DNA of 64,000 nucleotides, taken from NCBI GenBank assembly GCA_003963365.1, contig RXJG01000004.1, forward strand, positions 124,001 to 188,000, read 5' to 3'. Below the pieces are notes generated by a model. That model searched no databases. It worked only from the letters and a program-made list of their open reading frames with translations, and was not told the DNA's origin. This DNA is from Sphingobacteriales bacterium. GTDB lineage: Bacteria; Bacteroidota; Bacteroidia; Chitinophagales; Chitinophagaceae. Positions 8,421 to 16,780 of this stretch are shown here, one piece after another (within the stretch, counting starts at the first letter, position 1; each line of letters begins with the position of its first letter). Both the position numbers and the translations under genes were made by a program.

Positions 8421-10118
8421 ATGCCCGATAACAACACATTCGATGCTATTGTAGTTGGTTCCGGTATTAGCGGCGGATGGGCTGCTAAGGAATTAACGGA
8501 GAAAGGTCTGAAAGTTTTACTGCTGGAACGTGGTAAAAACATTGAACACATCAAAGATTATAAAAACACCACCAAAGAAATTTGGGATTTTCCTCACCGC
8601 AACGGACGCACTCAACAAGAGATCAATGATTATCCTCATTTAAAAAGAGATTATCCATTGAGAGAATCCATGGCGGATGATAACTGGAGTCCCTGGGCCA
8701 GTGATAAAGACAATCCGTATACAGAGATCAAACGCTATGACTGGTTTCGTGGATATATTTTAGGTGGCCGTTCATTATTGTGGGGACGTCAGTCGTATCG
8801 TTTCAACAAATGGGATTTTGAAGCCAACGCTAAAGAAGGAATTGGTGTTGACTGGCCTGTTCGTTATGACGATATTGCCCCATGGTACAGTTATGCAGAA
8901 AAATTTGCAGGCATCCAGGGAACTAAAGAAGGATTAGAGGTATTACCTGATGGCGAGTTTCTTCCCGGTATGGAAATGAATGTAGTGGAGAAAGATGTGG
9001 CTGCAAAAATTAAAGATCATTACAAGGGCAAGCGTCACATGTTTATTGGCCGCAGTGCCAACATCACCGAACCAAAGCCTGAACAAAATCGTGTAAACTG
9101 TCAATACCGCAATCGCTGCTGGTATGGTTGTCCTTTTGGTGCTTACTTCAGCAGTAACTCGGCTACCTTACCGGTTGCAATGAAAACAGGCAACCTCACA
9201 ATTGAGGCAGATAAAATAGCTACACAAGTATTGTATGATAAAGACAAGAAGAGAGCAACAGGAGTGGAAGCATTAGATACGAACACTAATAAAACATATA
9301 CTTACAACGCAAAGATTGTTTTCCTCTGTGCTTCTACCTTTAACAGCACATGGATATTGATGAACAGTGCAACTAATATATGGCCTGATGGTTTAGGCAG
9401 CAGCAGTGGTGAACTGGGGCATAATGTAATGGATCATCATTTAAAAGTAGGTGCGGGTGGCGTTGTTGAAGGGTATGAAGACAAATATACGTTTGGAAGA
9501 AGACCTACCGGCATTTACATTCCCCGTTTCAGAAATATTTATGACGATAAAAGAGATTACCTGCGTGGCTTCGGTTACCAGGGAGGAGCAAGCCGTGGCC
9601 GTGGTGTTGAGATAGCGGAACATACTTTAGGCGCTGAATTGAAAGAAGCCTTAAGCGAACCCGGTAAATGGTATATGAGTATTGGAGGATTTGGTGAAAT
9701 TCTTCCGGATCACAGCAATAAGATTAGTTTAGATAAAAATAAGAAAGATAAATGGGGATTACCTGTTCTGGCATTTGATGTTGAGTTAAAAGAAAATGAG
9801 TTGAAGATGCGTAAAGATATGGCCAATGATGCCGCTGAAATGTTAGAGGCAGCCGGAGTAAAAGATGTTAAGGCCCGCGACACAGGGTATGCTCATGGTA
9901 TGGGTATACATGAAATGGGTACTGCCCGTATGGGACGGGATCCAAAAACATCTGTTCTCAATGGGTTTAACCAGGTATGGGATGCACCCAATGTATTTGT
10001 AACGGATGGAGCTTTTATGGCCAGCTCCAGTTGTGTAAACCCATCACTAACATATATGGCCTTTACGGCAAGAGCGGCAGATCATGCCGTGAGTGAATTG
10101 AAAAAAGGAAATCTGTAA
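8421..10118 (+). CDS. GMC family oxidoreductase, paralog 2
   Basis: A 565-residue FAD-dependent dehydrogenase. The dinucleotide fold VVGSGISGGWAAKEL is at residues 11-25, and LGGRSLLWGRQSYR marks the second GMC region. Cys227, Cys233 and Cys237 form C-x5-C-x3-C followed by PFG, a candidate iron-sulfur site. The likely catalytic pair is His497 (GIHEMGTARMG) and Asn540 (CVNPSL). It has no signal peptide. A subunit-3 gene follows at 10212 after a 93-bp gap with an inverted repeat, so these two form a plausible export pair. It ends in ELKKGNL, a tail form shared by all five GMC proteins of the window. Natural substrate unknown. Confidence 0.92.
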   Translation: MPDNNTFDAIVVGSGISGGWAAKELTEKGLKVLLLERGKNIEHIKDYKNTTKEIWDFPHRNGRTQQEINDYPHLKRDYPLRESMADDNWSPWASDKDNPYTEIKRYDWFRGYILGGRSLLWGRQSYRFNKWDFEANAKEGIGVDWPVRYDDIAPWYSYAEKFAGIQGTKEGLEVLPDGEFLPGMEMNVVEKDVAAKIKDHYKGKRHMFIGRSANITEPKPEQNRVNCQYRNRCWYGCPFGAYFSSNSATLPVAMKTGNLTIEADKIATQVLYDKDKKRATGVEALDTNTNKTYTYNAKIVFLCASTFNSTWILMNSATNIWPDGLGSSSGELGHNVMDHHLKVGAGGVVEGYEDKYTFGRRPTGIYIPRFRNIYDDKRDYLRGFGYQGGASRGRGVEIAEHTLGAELKEALSEPGKWYMSIGGFGEILPDHSNKISLDKNKKDKWGLPVLAFDVELKENELKMRKDMANDAAEMLEAAGVKDVKARDTGYAHGMGIHEMGTARMGRDPKTSVLNGFNQVWDAPNVFVTDGAFMASSSCVNPSLTYMAFTARAADHAVSELKKGNL

Positions 10119-10128
10119 TAAGTTATCA

Positions 10129-10203
10129 TGAATGTTAAATGTTGAATTTTGAATGAAAGAAATCAAAATTTTCATTTAGCATTTATAATTCAACATTCAA
10201 AAT
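10129..10203. repeat. AT-rich imperfect inverted repeat between GMC and subunit-3 genes
   Basis: A TGAATGTTAAATGTTGAAT... arm starting at about 10129 pairs imperfectly (roughly 23 of 31 positions) with the segment ending near 10200. It fills most of the gap between the GMC gene and its small-subunit gene. The same position relative to GMC and subunit 3 is occupied by a related repeat at 2789-2857. Confidence 0.5.
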
Positions 10204-10211
10204 AATTATAA

Positions 10212-10847
10212 ATGGAACGTCGTGAACTTTTAAAGATGATTGCTTTAGCTACCGGTGGTGCACTAATTGGTGGCGAATTATTTTTCAGCGGATGTAAATC
10301 AGCAGGAGGAGCGGTAACCTTTACTCCTGAAACGATTGCTTTTTTAGATGAAGTAGCAGAAACGATCATACCAGCAACGTCAACACCAGGCGCAAAAGCA
10401 GCACAGGTGGGTGAGTTTATGAAAGTGTATGTTACCGATTGCTATGATGCAGATGATCAGAAAGTTTTCCTGGAAGGGGTGAATAAACTTAATGATGCCT
10501 GCAACAAAATGCATGGCCATGATTTTATGAAAGCACCGGCCGAACATCGCAAAGCATTATTGACTGCGCTTGACAAAGAAGCAAAGGCTGTGCAGGATCA
10601 ACGCAGTAAAGCCTATTCAGAATATGAAAAAGCAGAACGGGCTAAAGGGAGTAATTTACCCATCATGGATTTTAAAAACCCCGTAGCACCACATTACTTC
10701 ACATTGATGAAGCAATTAACGCTGTTAGGTTTCTTTACTTCTAAAACAGGAGCTACAGAAACATTACGGCATATACAGGTGCCCGGTAAATATGACGGAG
10801 CATTGCCTTATAAAAAGGGTGATAAGGCCTGGGCTGATTCTATCTAG
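10212..10847 (+). CDS. Gluconate 2-dehydrogenase subunit 3 family protein (Tat lipoprotein)
   Basis: A 211-residue small subunit. MERRELLKMIALATGG is a twin-arginine signal and LFFSGC a lipobox with Cys28. The helical domain includes FLDEVAETIIPATSTPGAKAAQVG, the family hallmark, and ends in LRHIQVPGKYDGALPYKKGDKAW. Compared with the paralog at 16177-16740 it has an extra charged stretch of about 25 residues (around AVQDQRSKAYSEYEKAERAK). It sits between the first and second plus-strand GMC genes, so it could serve either or both as export partner. It has no heme or metal motif. Confidence 0.88.
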   Translation: MERRELLKMIALATGGALIGGELFFSGCKSAGGAVTFTPETIAFLDEVAETIIPATSTPGAKAAQVGEFMKVYVTDCYDADDQKVFLEGVNKLNDACNKMHGHDFMKAPAEHRKALLTALDKEAKAVQDQRSKAYSEYEKAERAKGSNLPIMDFKNPVAPHYFTLMKQLTLLGFFTSKTGATETLRHIQVPGKYDGALPYKKGDKAWADSI

Positions 10848-11006
10848 ATTATTCATCTATTCAATATTTTTTCTGGCTTGAAAGTCTTTTCAACAAATGA
10901 TAACTATCGCAAAAAATCTTCATTGAAAGACAATCAATCCCTTTTTATTTTTCTATCATCAGTTAAAAATCATTTTTAAAACAACAGGATAAAAACCAAC
11001 ATTGTT

Positions 11007-12683
11007 ATGGCAGAGAATATTTATGATGCGATTGTAATTGGCTCAGGTATCAGTGGCGGATGGGCCGCTAAAGAATTGTGTGAGAAAGGGCTCAAAACAA
11101 TTATGCTGGAACGTGGTAAAAACATTGAACACATTAAAGATTATACCGAAGCAAACAAAGAGGCATGGGATCATCCGCATCGTGGTGAAAGAACTCAGCA
11201 AATGGTTAAAGATTACCCGGTACTGAAAAGAGATTATCCGTTAAATGAACGCAATCTCGACTGGTGGGCCAGCGATAAAGATTCTCCTTATACGGAAGTA
11301 AAACGGTTTGACTGGTTCAGGGGATATCATGTAGGGGGGCGTTCACTAATGTGGGGTCGTCAAAGCTATCGCTGGAGTGATTTGTATTTTGAAGAAAATG
11401 CAAAAGATGGTATTGCTGTTGACTGGCCGGTGCGTTACAAAGACATTGAGCCATGGTACACTTACGTTGAAAAATTTGCAGGTGTCAGTGGTTCGGCCGA
11501 AGGATTACCTGAATTACCGGATAGCCATTTTTTACCTGCCATGGAAATGAATTGTGTAGAAAAAGAAGTGGCAGCAAGAGTAAAAGAACATTATAAGAAT
11601 ACCCGCAAAATAATCATTGGGCGTTGTGCTCATGCCACGGTTCCATTAAACGACCGTCAATGCCAGTTCCGTGATAAATGCTGGTTTGGTTGTCCTTATG
11701 GTGGTTACTTCAGCACACAATCAGCCACTTTACCCGCTGCTATGAAAACAGGTAATCTTACATTAAGGCCATGGTCAATCGTTACTAAAATTTTATATGA
11801 TAAGGATTCAAAGAAAGCAACCGGTGTGGAAGTGCTGGATGCAGAAACCATGAAGACTTATGAATACAAAGCAAAGATCATTTTCTTAAATGCTTCCACA
11901 CTTAATAGTGCATGGATATTGATGAACTCTGCTACAGATATATGGCCCGATGGTTTAGGCAGCAGTAGTGGTGAATTAGGACATAACTTAATGGATCATC
12001 ATTTAGGAGTAGGTGCACAGGGAATAGTAGAAGGGTTTGAAGATAAATATGTATTCGGCAGAAGAGCCAATGGTGTTTATATTCCCCGTTACCGTAATTT
12101 CTTTGGTGATAAAAGAGATTACCTGCGTGGCTTTGGTTACCAGGGTGGTGGTTCAAGAGAAGGCTGGAGCCGTGAAATACCTGAGTTGGCTATTGGTGGT
12201 GGTTTTAAAGATGCCTTAACAGAGCCGGGTCAATGGGTATTTGGCATGGGTGGTTTTGGTGAAATACTTCCTTATCATGAAAACAAAGTAACATTGGATA
12301 AAACCAAAAAAGATAAATGGGGGTTGAATGTATTAGCCTTCGATTGTGAATTGAAGGACAATGAAAAGAAGATGCGCAAGGATATGCTGAATGATGCTAA
12401 AGAAATGCTGGAAGCTGCCGGTTTGAAAAATGTACAGGCAGGGGAAGGCGATGGTACACCGGGAAGAGGTATTCACGAAATGGGAACAGCAAGAATGGGT
12501 CACGATCCAAAAACATCTGTACTCAACAAATGGAACCAGGTATGGGATGCACCAAACGTATTTGTAACCGATGGATCATTTATGACATCCGCAGCCTGTC
12601 AAAATCCATCGTTAACATACATGGCATTCACAGCAAGAGCAGCCGATTATGCAGTGAGTGAATTAAAGAAACAAAATCTGTAA
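11007..12683 (+). CDS. GMC family oxidoreductase, paralog 3
   Basis: A 558-residue FAD dehydrogenase beginning MAENIYDAIVIGSGISGGWA. Cys219, Cys225 and Cys229 form the C-x5-C-x3-C motif before PYGGYFS. His490 (GIHEMGTARMG) and Asn533 (CQNPSL) are the likely catalytic residues. It has no export signal. It is very like paralog 4, with long near-identical DNA stretches around the HEMGTARMGHDPKTSVLNK region, which points to tandem duplication. The 159-bp gap before it is AT-rich with no clear promoter box; the next GMC gene starts only 12 bp after its stop. Confidence 0.92.
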   Translation: MAENIYDAIVIGSGISGGWAAKELCEKGLKTIMLERGKNIEHIKDYTEANKEAWDHPHRGERTQQMVKDYPVLKRDYPLNERNLDWWASDKDSPYTEVKRFDWFRGYHVGGRSLMWGRQSYRWSDLYFEENAKDGIAVDWPVRYKDIEPWYTYVEKFAGVSGSAEGLPELPDSHFLPAMEMNCVEKEVAARVKEHYKNTRKIIIGRCAHATVPLNDRQCQFRDKCWFGCPYGGYFSTQSATLPAAMKTGNLTLRPWSIVTKILYDKDSKKATGVEVLDAETMKTYEYKAKIIFLNASTLNSAWILMNSATDIWPDGLGSSSGELGHNLMDHHLGVGAQGIVEGFEDKYVFGRRANGVYIPRYRNFFGDKRDYLRGFGYQGGGSREGWSREIPELAIGGGFKDALTEPGQWVFGMGGFGEILPYHENKVTLDKTKKDKWGLNVLAFDCELKDNEKKMRKDMLNDAKEMLEAAGLKNVQAGEGDGTPGRGIHEMGTARMGHDPKTSVLNKWNQVWDAPNVFVTDGSFMTSAACQNPSLTYMAFTARAADYAVSELKKQNL

Positions 12684-12695
12684 ACATATTTCATC

Positions 12696-14417
12696 ATGCC
12701 AGGCGATTCATCAAACGTACATATCAACAACAAAGCTGAAGAACAAAACAGCTACGATGCTATTGTAGTGGGCTCTGGAATCAGTGGTGGATGGGCAGCA
12801 AAAGAATTATGTGAAAAAGGATTAAAAGTATTGCTGCTTGAAAGAGGGCGACCGCTTGAGCATATTAAAGATTATGATACCGCTGATAAAGATCCCTGGG
12901 AAATAGAACATCGTGGCCGTACTACCGTAACGCAGCAAAAAGATTACCCGGTCATACATCGTGGCTGGGCCGCTTATGAACGGGTGATGAAATACTGGAC
13001 AAATGAAAAAGATTGTCCTTATGTTGAAATAAAACCCTTTACCTGGTGGCGCAGTTACCAGGTAGGCGGAAGATCTATTATGTGGGGACGCCAAAGCTAC
13101 CGCTGGAGTGATTTGGATTTTGAAGCCAATGCCAAAGAAGGAATTGCCATTGACTGGCCTGTTCGTTACAGCGATATAGCTCCCTGGTATGATTATGTAG
13201 AAAAATTTGCCGGCATTGCCGGATCAAAACAAGGATTGGAACAATTACCAGACGGACAATTTTTGAAGCCATACGAAATGAATTGTGTGGAAAAAGATGT
13301 GGCCGAAAGAATTAAGAAACATTATAATAACAGCCGTCATCTTTTTATTGGAAGAGTAGCTAATCTTACGGAACCAATACCCGGAAGAACACAATGTCAA
13401 TACAGGGATCGTTGCTGGGAAGGTTGTCCTTTCGGCGGATACTTCAGCACACAATCATCTACATTACCGGCTGCAAAATTAACCGGCAATCTTACTGTAA
13501 GGCCATGGTCTATTGTAACTAAAATTTTATACGATAAAAATTCAAAGAAGGCAACTGGTGTCGAAATATTGGATGCAGAAAATAATAAAACATACGAATA
13601 CAAATCAAAGATTGTTTTCTTAAATGCATCTGCATTAAATTCTGCCTGGGTATTATTTAACTCAGCTACAGAGATATGGCCTGAAGGTTTAGGCAGCAGT
13701 AGTGGTGAATTGGGACATAATATCATGGATCATCACTACAACTTAGGAGCCAGTGGTGATATGGAAGGTTTTGAAGACCAATACTATTACGGAAGAAGAC
13801 CAACCGGTTTTTATATTCCACGTTTCGCCAATTTATTTGGTGATAAACGAAATTACCTGCGTGGTTTTGGTTACCAGGGTGCTGCCAGCAGACAAGGATG
13901 GGGCAGGGAGGTTGCTGAATTGAATATAGGCGGTGCATTTAAAGAGGTATTAACCGAGCCCGGTGGATGGAGAATAGGAGCTACCGGTTTTGGTGAAGTA
14001 CTTCCTTACCACGAGAATAAAATTTCATTAGATAAGAATGTAAAAGATAAATGGGGACTACCGGTGCTGGCAATGGATGCCATCATTCGTGATAATGAAA
14101 TGAAGATGCGGGAAGACATCAAGAGTGAATTAAAAGCCATGTTTGAAGCTGGTGGTGCTAAGAATGTAACCACCTGGGATAATGGTCATGCATTAGGTCA
14201 CGGAATTCATGAAATGGGAACAGCAAGAATGGGCCATGATCCTAAAACATCTGTACTCAACAAATGGAACCAGGTTTGGGATGCCATGAATGTATTTGTA
14301 ACGGATGGTGCGTTTATGACGTCTTCTTCCTGTGTAAACCCATCATTAACTTATATGGCATTTACGGCCAGAGCAGCCAATCATGCGGTAGAGGAATTAA
14401 AAAAAGGCAACATTTAA
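12696..14417 (+). CDS. GMC family oxidoreductase, paralog 4
   Basis: A 573-residue FAD dehydrogenase. Before the FAD fold (IVVGSGISGGWAA) it has a hydrophilic extension of about 16 residues, MPGDSSNVHINNKAEE, shared in form with paralog 5. Cys234, Cys240 and Cys244 make the C-x5-C-x3-C motif. His505 (GIHEMGTARMG) and Asn548 (CVNPSL) are the likely active-site pair. It is tightly packed between paralogs 3 and 5 (12 and 7 bp gaps), so co-transcription is near certain. It carries no signal peptide of its own. Confidence 0.92.
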   Translation: MPGDSSNVHINNKAEEQNSYDAIVVGSGISGGWAAKELCEKGLKVLLLERGRPLEHIKDYDTADKDPWEIEHRGRTTVTQQKDYPVIHRGWAAYERVMKYWTNEKDCPYVEIKPFTWWRSYQVGGRSIMWGRQSYRWSDLDFEANAKEGIAIDWPVRYSDIAPWYDYVEKFAGIAGSKQGLEQLPDGQFLKPYEMNCVEKDVAERIKKHYNNSRHLFIGRVANLTEPIPGRTQCQYRDRCWEGCPFGGYFSTQSSTLPAAKLTGNLTVRPWSIVTKILYDKNSKKATGVEILDAENNKTYEYKSKIVFLNASALNSAWVLFNSATEIWPEGLGSSSGELGHNIMDHHYNLGASGDMEGFEDQYYYGRRPTGFYIPRFANLFGDKRNYLRGFGYQGAASRQGWGREVAELNIGGAFKEVLTEPGGWRIGATGFGEVLPYHENKISLDKNVKDKWGLPVLAMDAIIRDNEMKMREDIKSELKAMFEAGGAKNVTTWDNGHALGHGIHEMGTARMGHDPKTSVLNKWNQVWDAMNVFVTDGAFMTSSSCVNPSLTYMAFTARAANHAVEELKKGNI

Positions 14418-14424
14418 ATAATTA

Positions 14425-16158
14425 ATGCCCGGCGACTCTTTAAATATTAATATTAACAGCAAAGGTGTTCAGCAAAACAGCTTTGATGCCATTGTTATTG
14501 GCTCGGGTATTAGTGGTGGCTGGGCGGCAAAAGAATTGTGCGATCATGGATTAAAAACGCTGGTGCTGGAAAGAGGAAAAGATGTGAAGCATTTAAAAGA
14601 CTATCCCACCGCTATTAAAGATCCATGGGATTTTGCACACCGGGGAAGGATGCCTTTAGCAGATGAGAAAGAAAATCCTGTTGCCAACCGGTGTTATGCA
14701 TATGGTGAAGCTACGCAACATTTTTTTGTAAAGGATAATGAACATCCTTATATACAGGAGAAACCATTTGACTGGATAAGAGGTTACCAGGTAGGAGGTA
14801 AATCATTATTATGGGCAAGAGCCACACAACGGTGGAGTCGTTTTGACTTTGAAGGCCCTGCCCGGGATGGTTTTGCCATAGACTGGCCCATCCGTTATGA
14901 AGATATTGCTCCGTGGTACAGTCATACAGAAATATTTGCCGGTATCAGTGGTAATAAAGATGGATTAGAGACACTGCCCGACGGAGAATTTCTCCCGGCA
15001 TGGGAATTAAATTGTGTGGAGAAAGATATTCAGCAAAAGATTAATGCACAATATAAAGACAGAAGAGCAATAACAGGAAGATGTGCTCATCTTACAAGGC
15101 CCAATCCTATTCACTTACAACAGGGAAGAGGGCAATGCCAGGCCAGAACATTATGTGAAAGAGGTTGCCCTTTTGGTGGTTATTTCAGTTCCAATTCATC
15201 AACCCTGCCCTGGGCTGAAAAAACCGGTAACCTAACGTTACGACCTGACTCAGTAGTTCATTCTATTATTTATAATGAACAAAAAGGGAAAGCTACGGGA
15301 GTAAGAGTAATTGATGCACATACCAAACAGGTAACAGAATATTTTGCTAAAATCATTTTTGTAAATGCAGCCTGTTTAAACTCTAATCTTATTTTATTGA
15401 ACTCAACTTCTAACCGTTTCCCCAATGGATTGGGAAACGATAGTGGACTGCTGGGAAAATATATTTGCTTTCATAATTACCGTGGTTCTATAACAGCATC
15501 AGTGGAAGGTTTTGAGGACAAATATTACTACGGACGTAAACCTACCGGCGTTATGCTTCCTAATTTCAGGAATGTGTACAGGCAGGAGACGGATTTTTTA
15601 AGAGGATACACTGTTCACTTTAGTGCAGGAAGAGGAAGAGCTTCTGTGAAAAATGGAGCGGCAGAGATTGGAGCTGGATATAAAGATGCCATTTGTGAAC
15701 CGGGAGGTTGGGGAGTATATATGATGATGCAGGGAGAAACGATTCCTAAAGAAGCAAATCATGTACGGTTGAGTAAGGATAAAAAAGATGATTGGGGAAT
15801 ACCTCAACTGATTACTTCGGTTGATTATGACGAAAATGATGAGAAGGTATTAAAAGATTTTTTTGAGCAGGGGAAAGAAATGTTAGAAAAAGCCGCATGT
15901 AAAAATATAGTGCTGAATGACAGTAAACAGGCGCCGGGTTTGGATATACATGAAATGGGAGGAGTTAGAATGGGGAAAGATGCTAAAACATCTTTACTTA
16001 ATAAGTGGAACCAGTTTCATACCTGTTCAAACGTATTTGTAACGGATGGGGCTTGCATGGTTTCAACAGCAACGCAAAACCCTTCACTCACCTTTATGGC
16101 CTTAACCGCCAGAGCGGCAAATCATGCAGTGGAGGAATTAAAAAAAGGTAATATTTAA
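14425..16158 (+). CDS. GMC family oxidoreductase, paralog 5 (diverged)
   Basis: A 577-residue FAD dehydrogenase with the MPGDS-type N-terminal extension and the VIGSGISGGWAA fold. Cys238, Cys244 and Cys248 keep the C-x5-C-x3-C spacing. His509 and Asn552 are kept, but the flanks differ: DIHEMGGVRMGKD instead of GIHEMGTARMGxD, and TQNPSLTFMAL instead of CVNPSLTYMAF. LGGRSxxWGRQSYR is changed to VGGKSLLWARATQR. The substrate pocket is therefore probably different from paralogs 2-4. A subunit-3 gene follows 18 bp on. Confidence 0.9.
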   Translation: MPGDSLNININSKGVQQNSFDAIVIGSGISGGWAAKELCDHGLKTLVLERGKDVKHLKDYPTAIKDPWDFAHRGRMPLADEKENPVANRCYAYGEATQHFFVKDNEHPYIQEKPFDWIRGYQVGGKSLLWARATQRWSRFDFEGPARDGFAIDWPIRYEDIAPWYSHTEIFAGISGNKDGLETLPDGEFLPAWELNCVEKDIQQKINAQYKDRRAITGRCAHLTRPNPIHLQQGRGQCQARTLCERGCPFGGYFSSNSSTLPWAEKTGNLTLRPDSVVHSIIYNEQKGKATGVRVIDAHTKQVTEYFAKIIFVNAACLNSNLILLNSTSNRFPNGLGNDSGLLGKYICFHNYRGSITASVEGFEDKYYYGRKPTGVMLPNFRNVYRQETDFLRGYTVHFSAGRGRASVKNGAAEIGAGYKDAICEPGGWGVYMMMQGETIPKEANHVRLSKDKKDDWGIPQLITSVDYDENDEKVLKDFFEQGKEMLEKAACKNIVLNDSKQAPGLDIHEMGGVRMGKDAKTSLLNKWNQFHTCSNVFVTDGACMVSTATQNPSLTFMALTARAANHAVEELKKGNI

Positions 16159-16176
16159 AAATATAAAAACTTCAAT

Positions 16177-16740
16177 ATGGACAGAAGAGAGCTTTTAAAA
16201 ATGATTGCGTTGGCCACCGGCAGTACCATCATTGGTGGTGAATTGCTGCTGAGTGGTTGTAAGTCCGGCTCATCAGGTGTTACATCGCTGGCTTCAGTAG
16301 ATATAGCATTGCTGGATGAAATTGCCGAAACCATTCTTCCTAAAACCAACACACCGGGTGCCAAAGACGCAGAAGTAGGTAAGTTTATGAAGCTGATGGT
16401 GACCGATTGTTACGAAGAAAAAGATCAAAAAACTTTTGTGGAAGGATTAGGCAAACTGGATGAGGCATGCAATAAAATGCACAGCACCAGTTTCATCAAA
16501 GCAACACCTCAGCAAAGAAATGATTTGCTGGTGAGTATTGACAAAGAAGCCAAACAATACAATCAAAAAAAGAAAGAAGGTGATCCAAATCATTATTTCA
16601 CCATGATGAAGCAACTAACTTTACTGGGCTTCTTTACCTCTAAACCCGGAGCTACACAAGCATTACGGTATATAGCGGTGCCCGGAAGATATGACGGCTG
16701 TGTGCCATATACAAAAGGTGAAAAAGCCTGGGCAACTTAA
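16177..16740 (+). CDS. Gluconate 2-dehydrogenase subunit 3 family protein (Tat lipoprotein)
   Basis: A 187-residue small subunit with MDRRELLKMIALATGS (twin arginine) and LLLSGC lipobox at Cys28. The domain includes LLDEIAETILPKTNTPGAKDAEVG and ends LRYIAVPGRYDGCVPYTKGEKAW. It lacks the charged insert of the 10212-10847 paralog and is otherwise close to it. It directly follows the three tightly packed GMC genes and is their most likely shared Tat carrier. No redox cofactor motif is seen. Confidence 0.88.
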   Translation: MDRRELLKMIALATGSTIIGGELLLSGCKSGSSGVTSLASVDIALLDEIAETILPKTNTPGAKDAEVGKFMKLMVTDCYEEKDQKTFVEGLGKLDEACNKMHSTSFIKATPQQRNDLLVSIDKEAKQYNQKKKEGDPNHYFTMMKQLTLLGFFTSKPGATQALRYIAVPGRYDGCVPYTKGEKAWAT

Positions 16741-16780
16741 TGAAACAAAAGCCTTTTAAACAACTTAATATAAAATTGCT

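Noticed and set aside
8421-16158. Array of GMC genes as an assembly artefact
   Set aside because: The four genes differ along their whole length, including N-termini, active-site flanks and gaps, so they are true paralogs.
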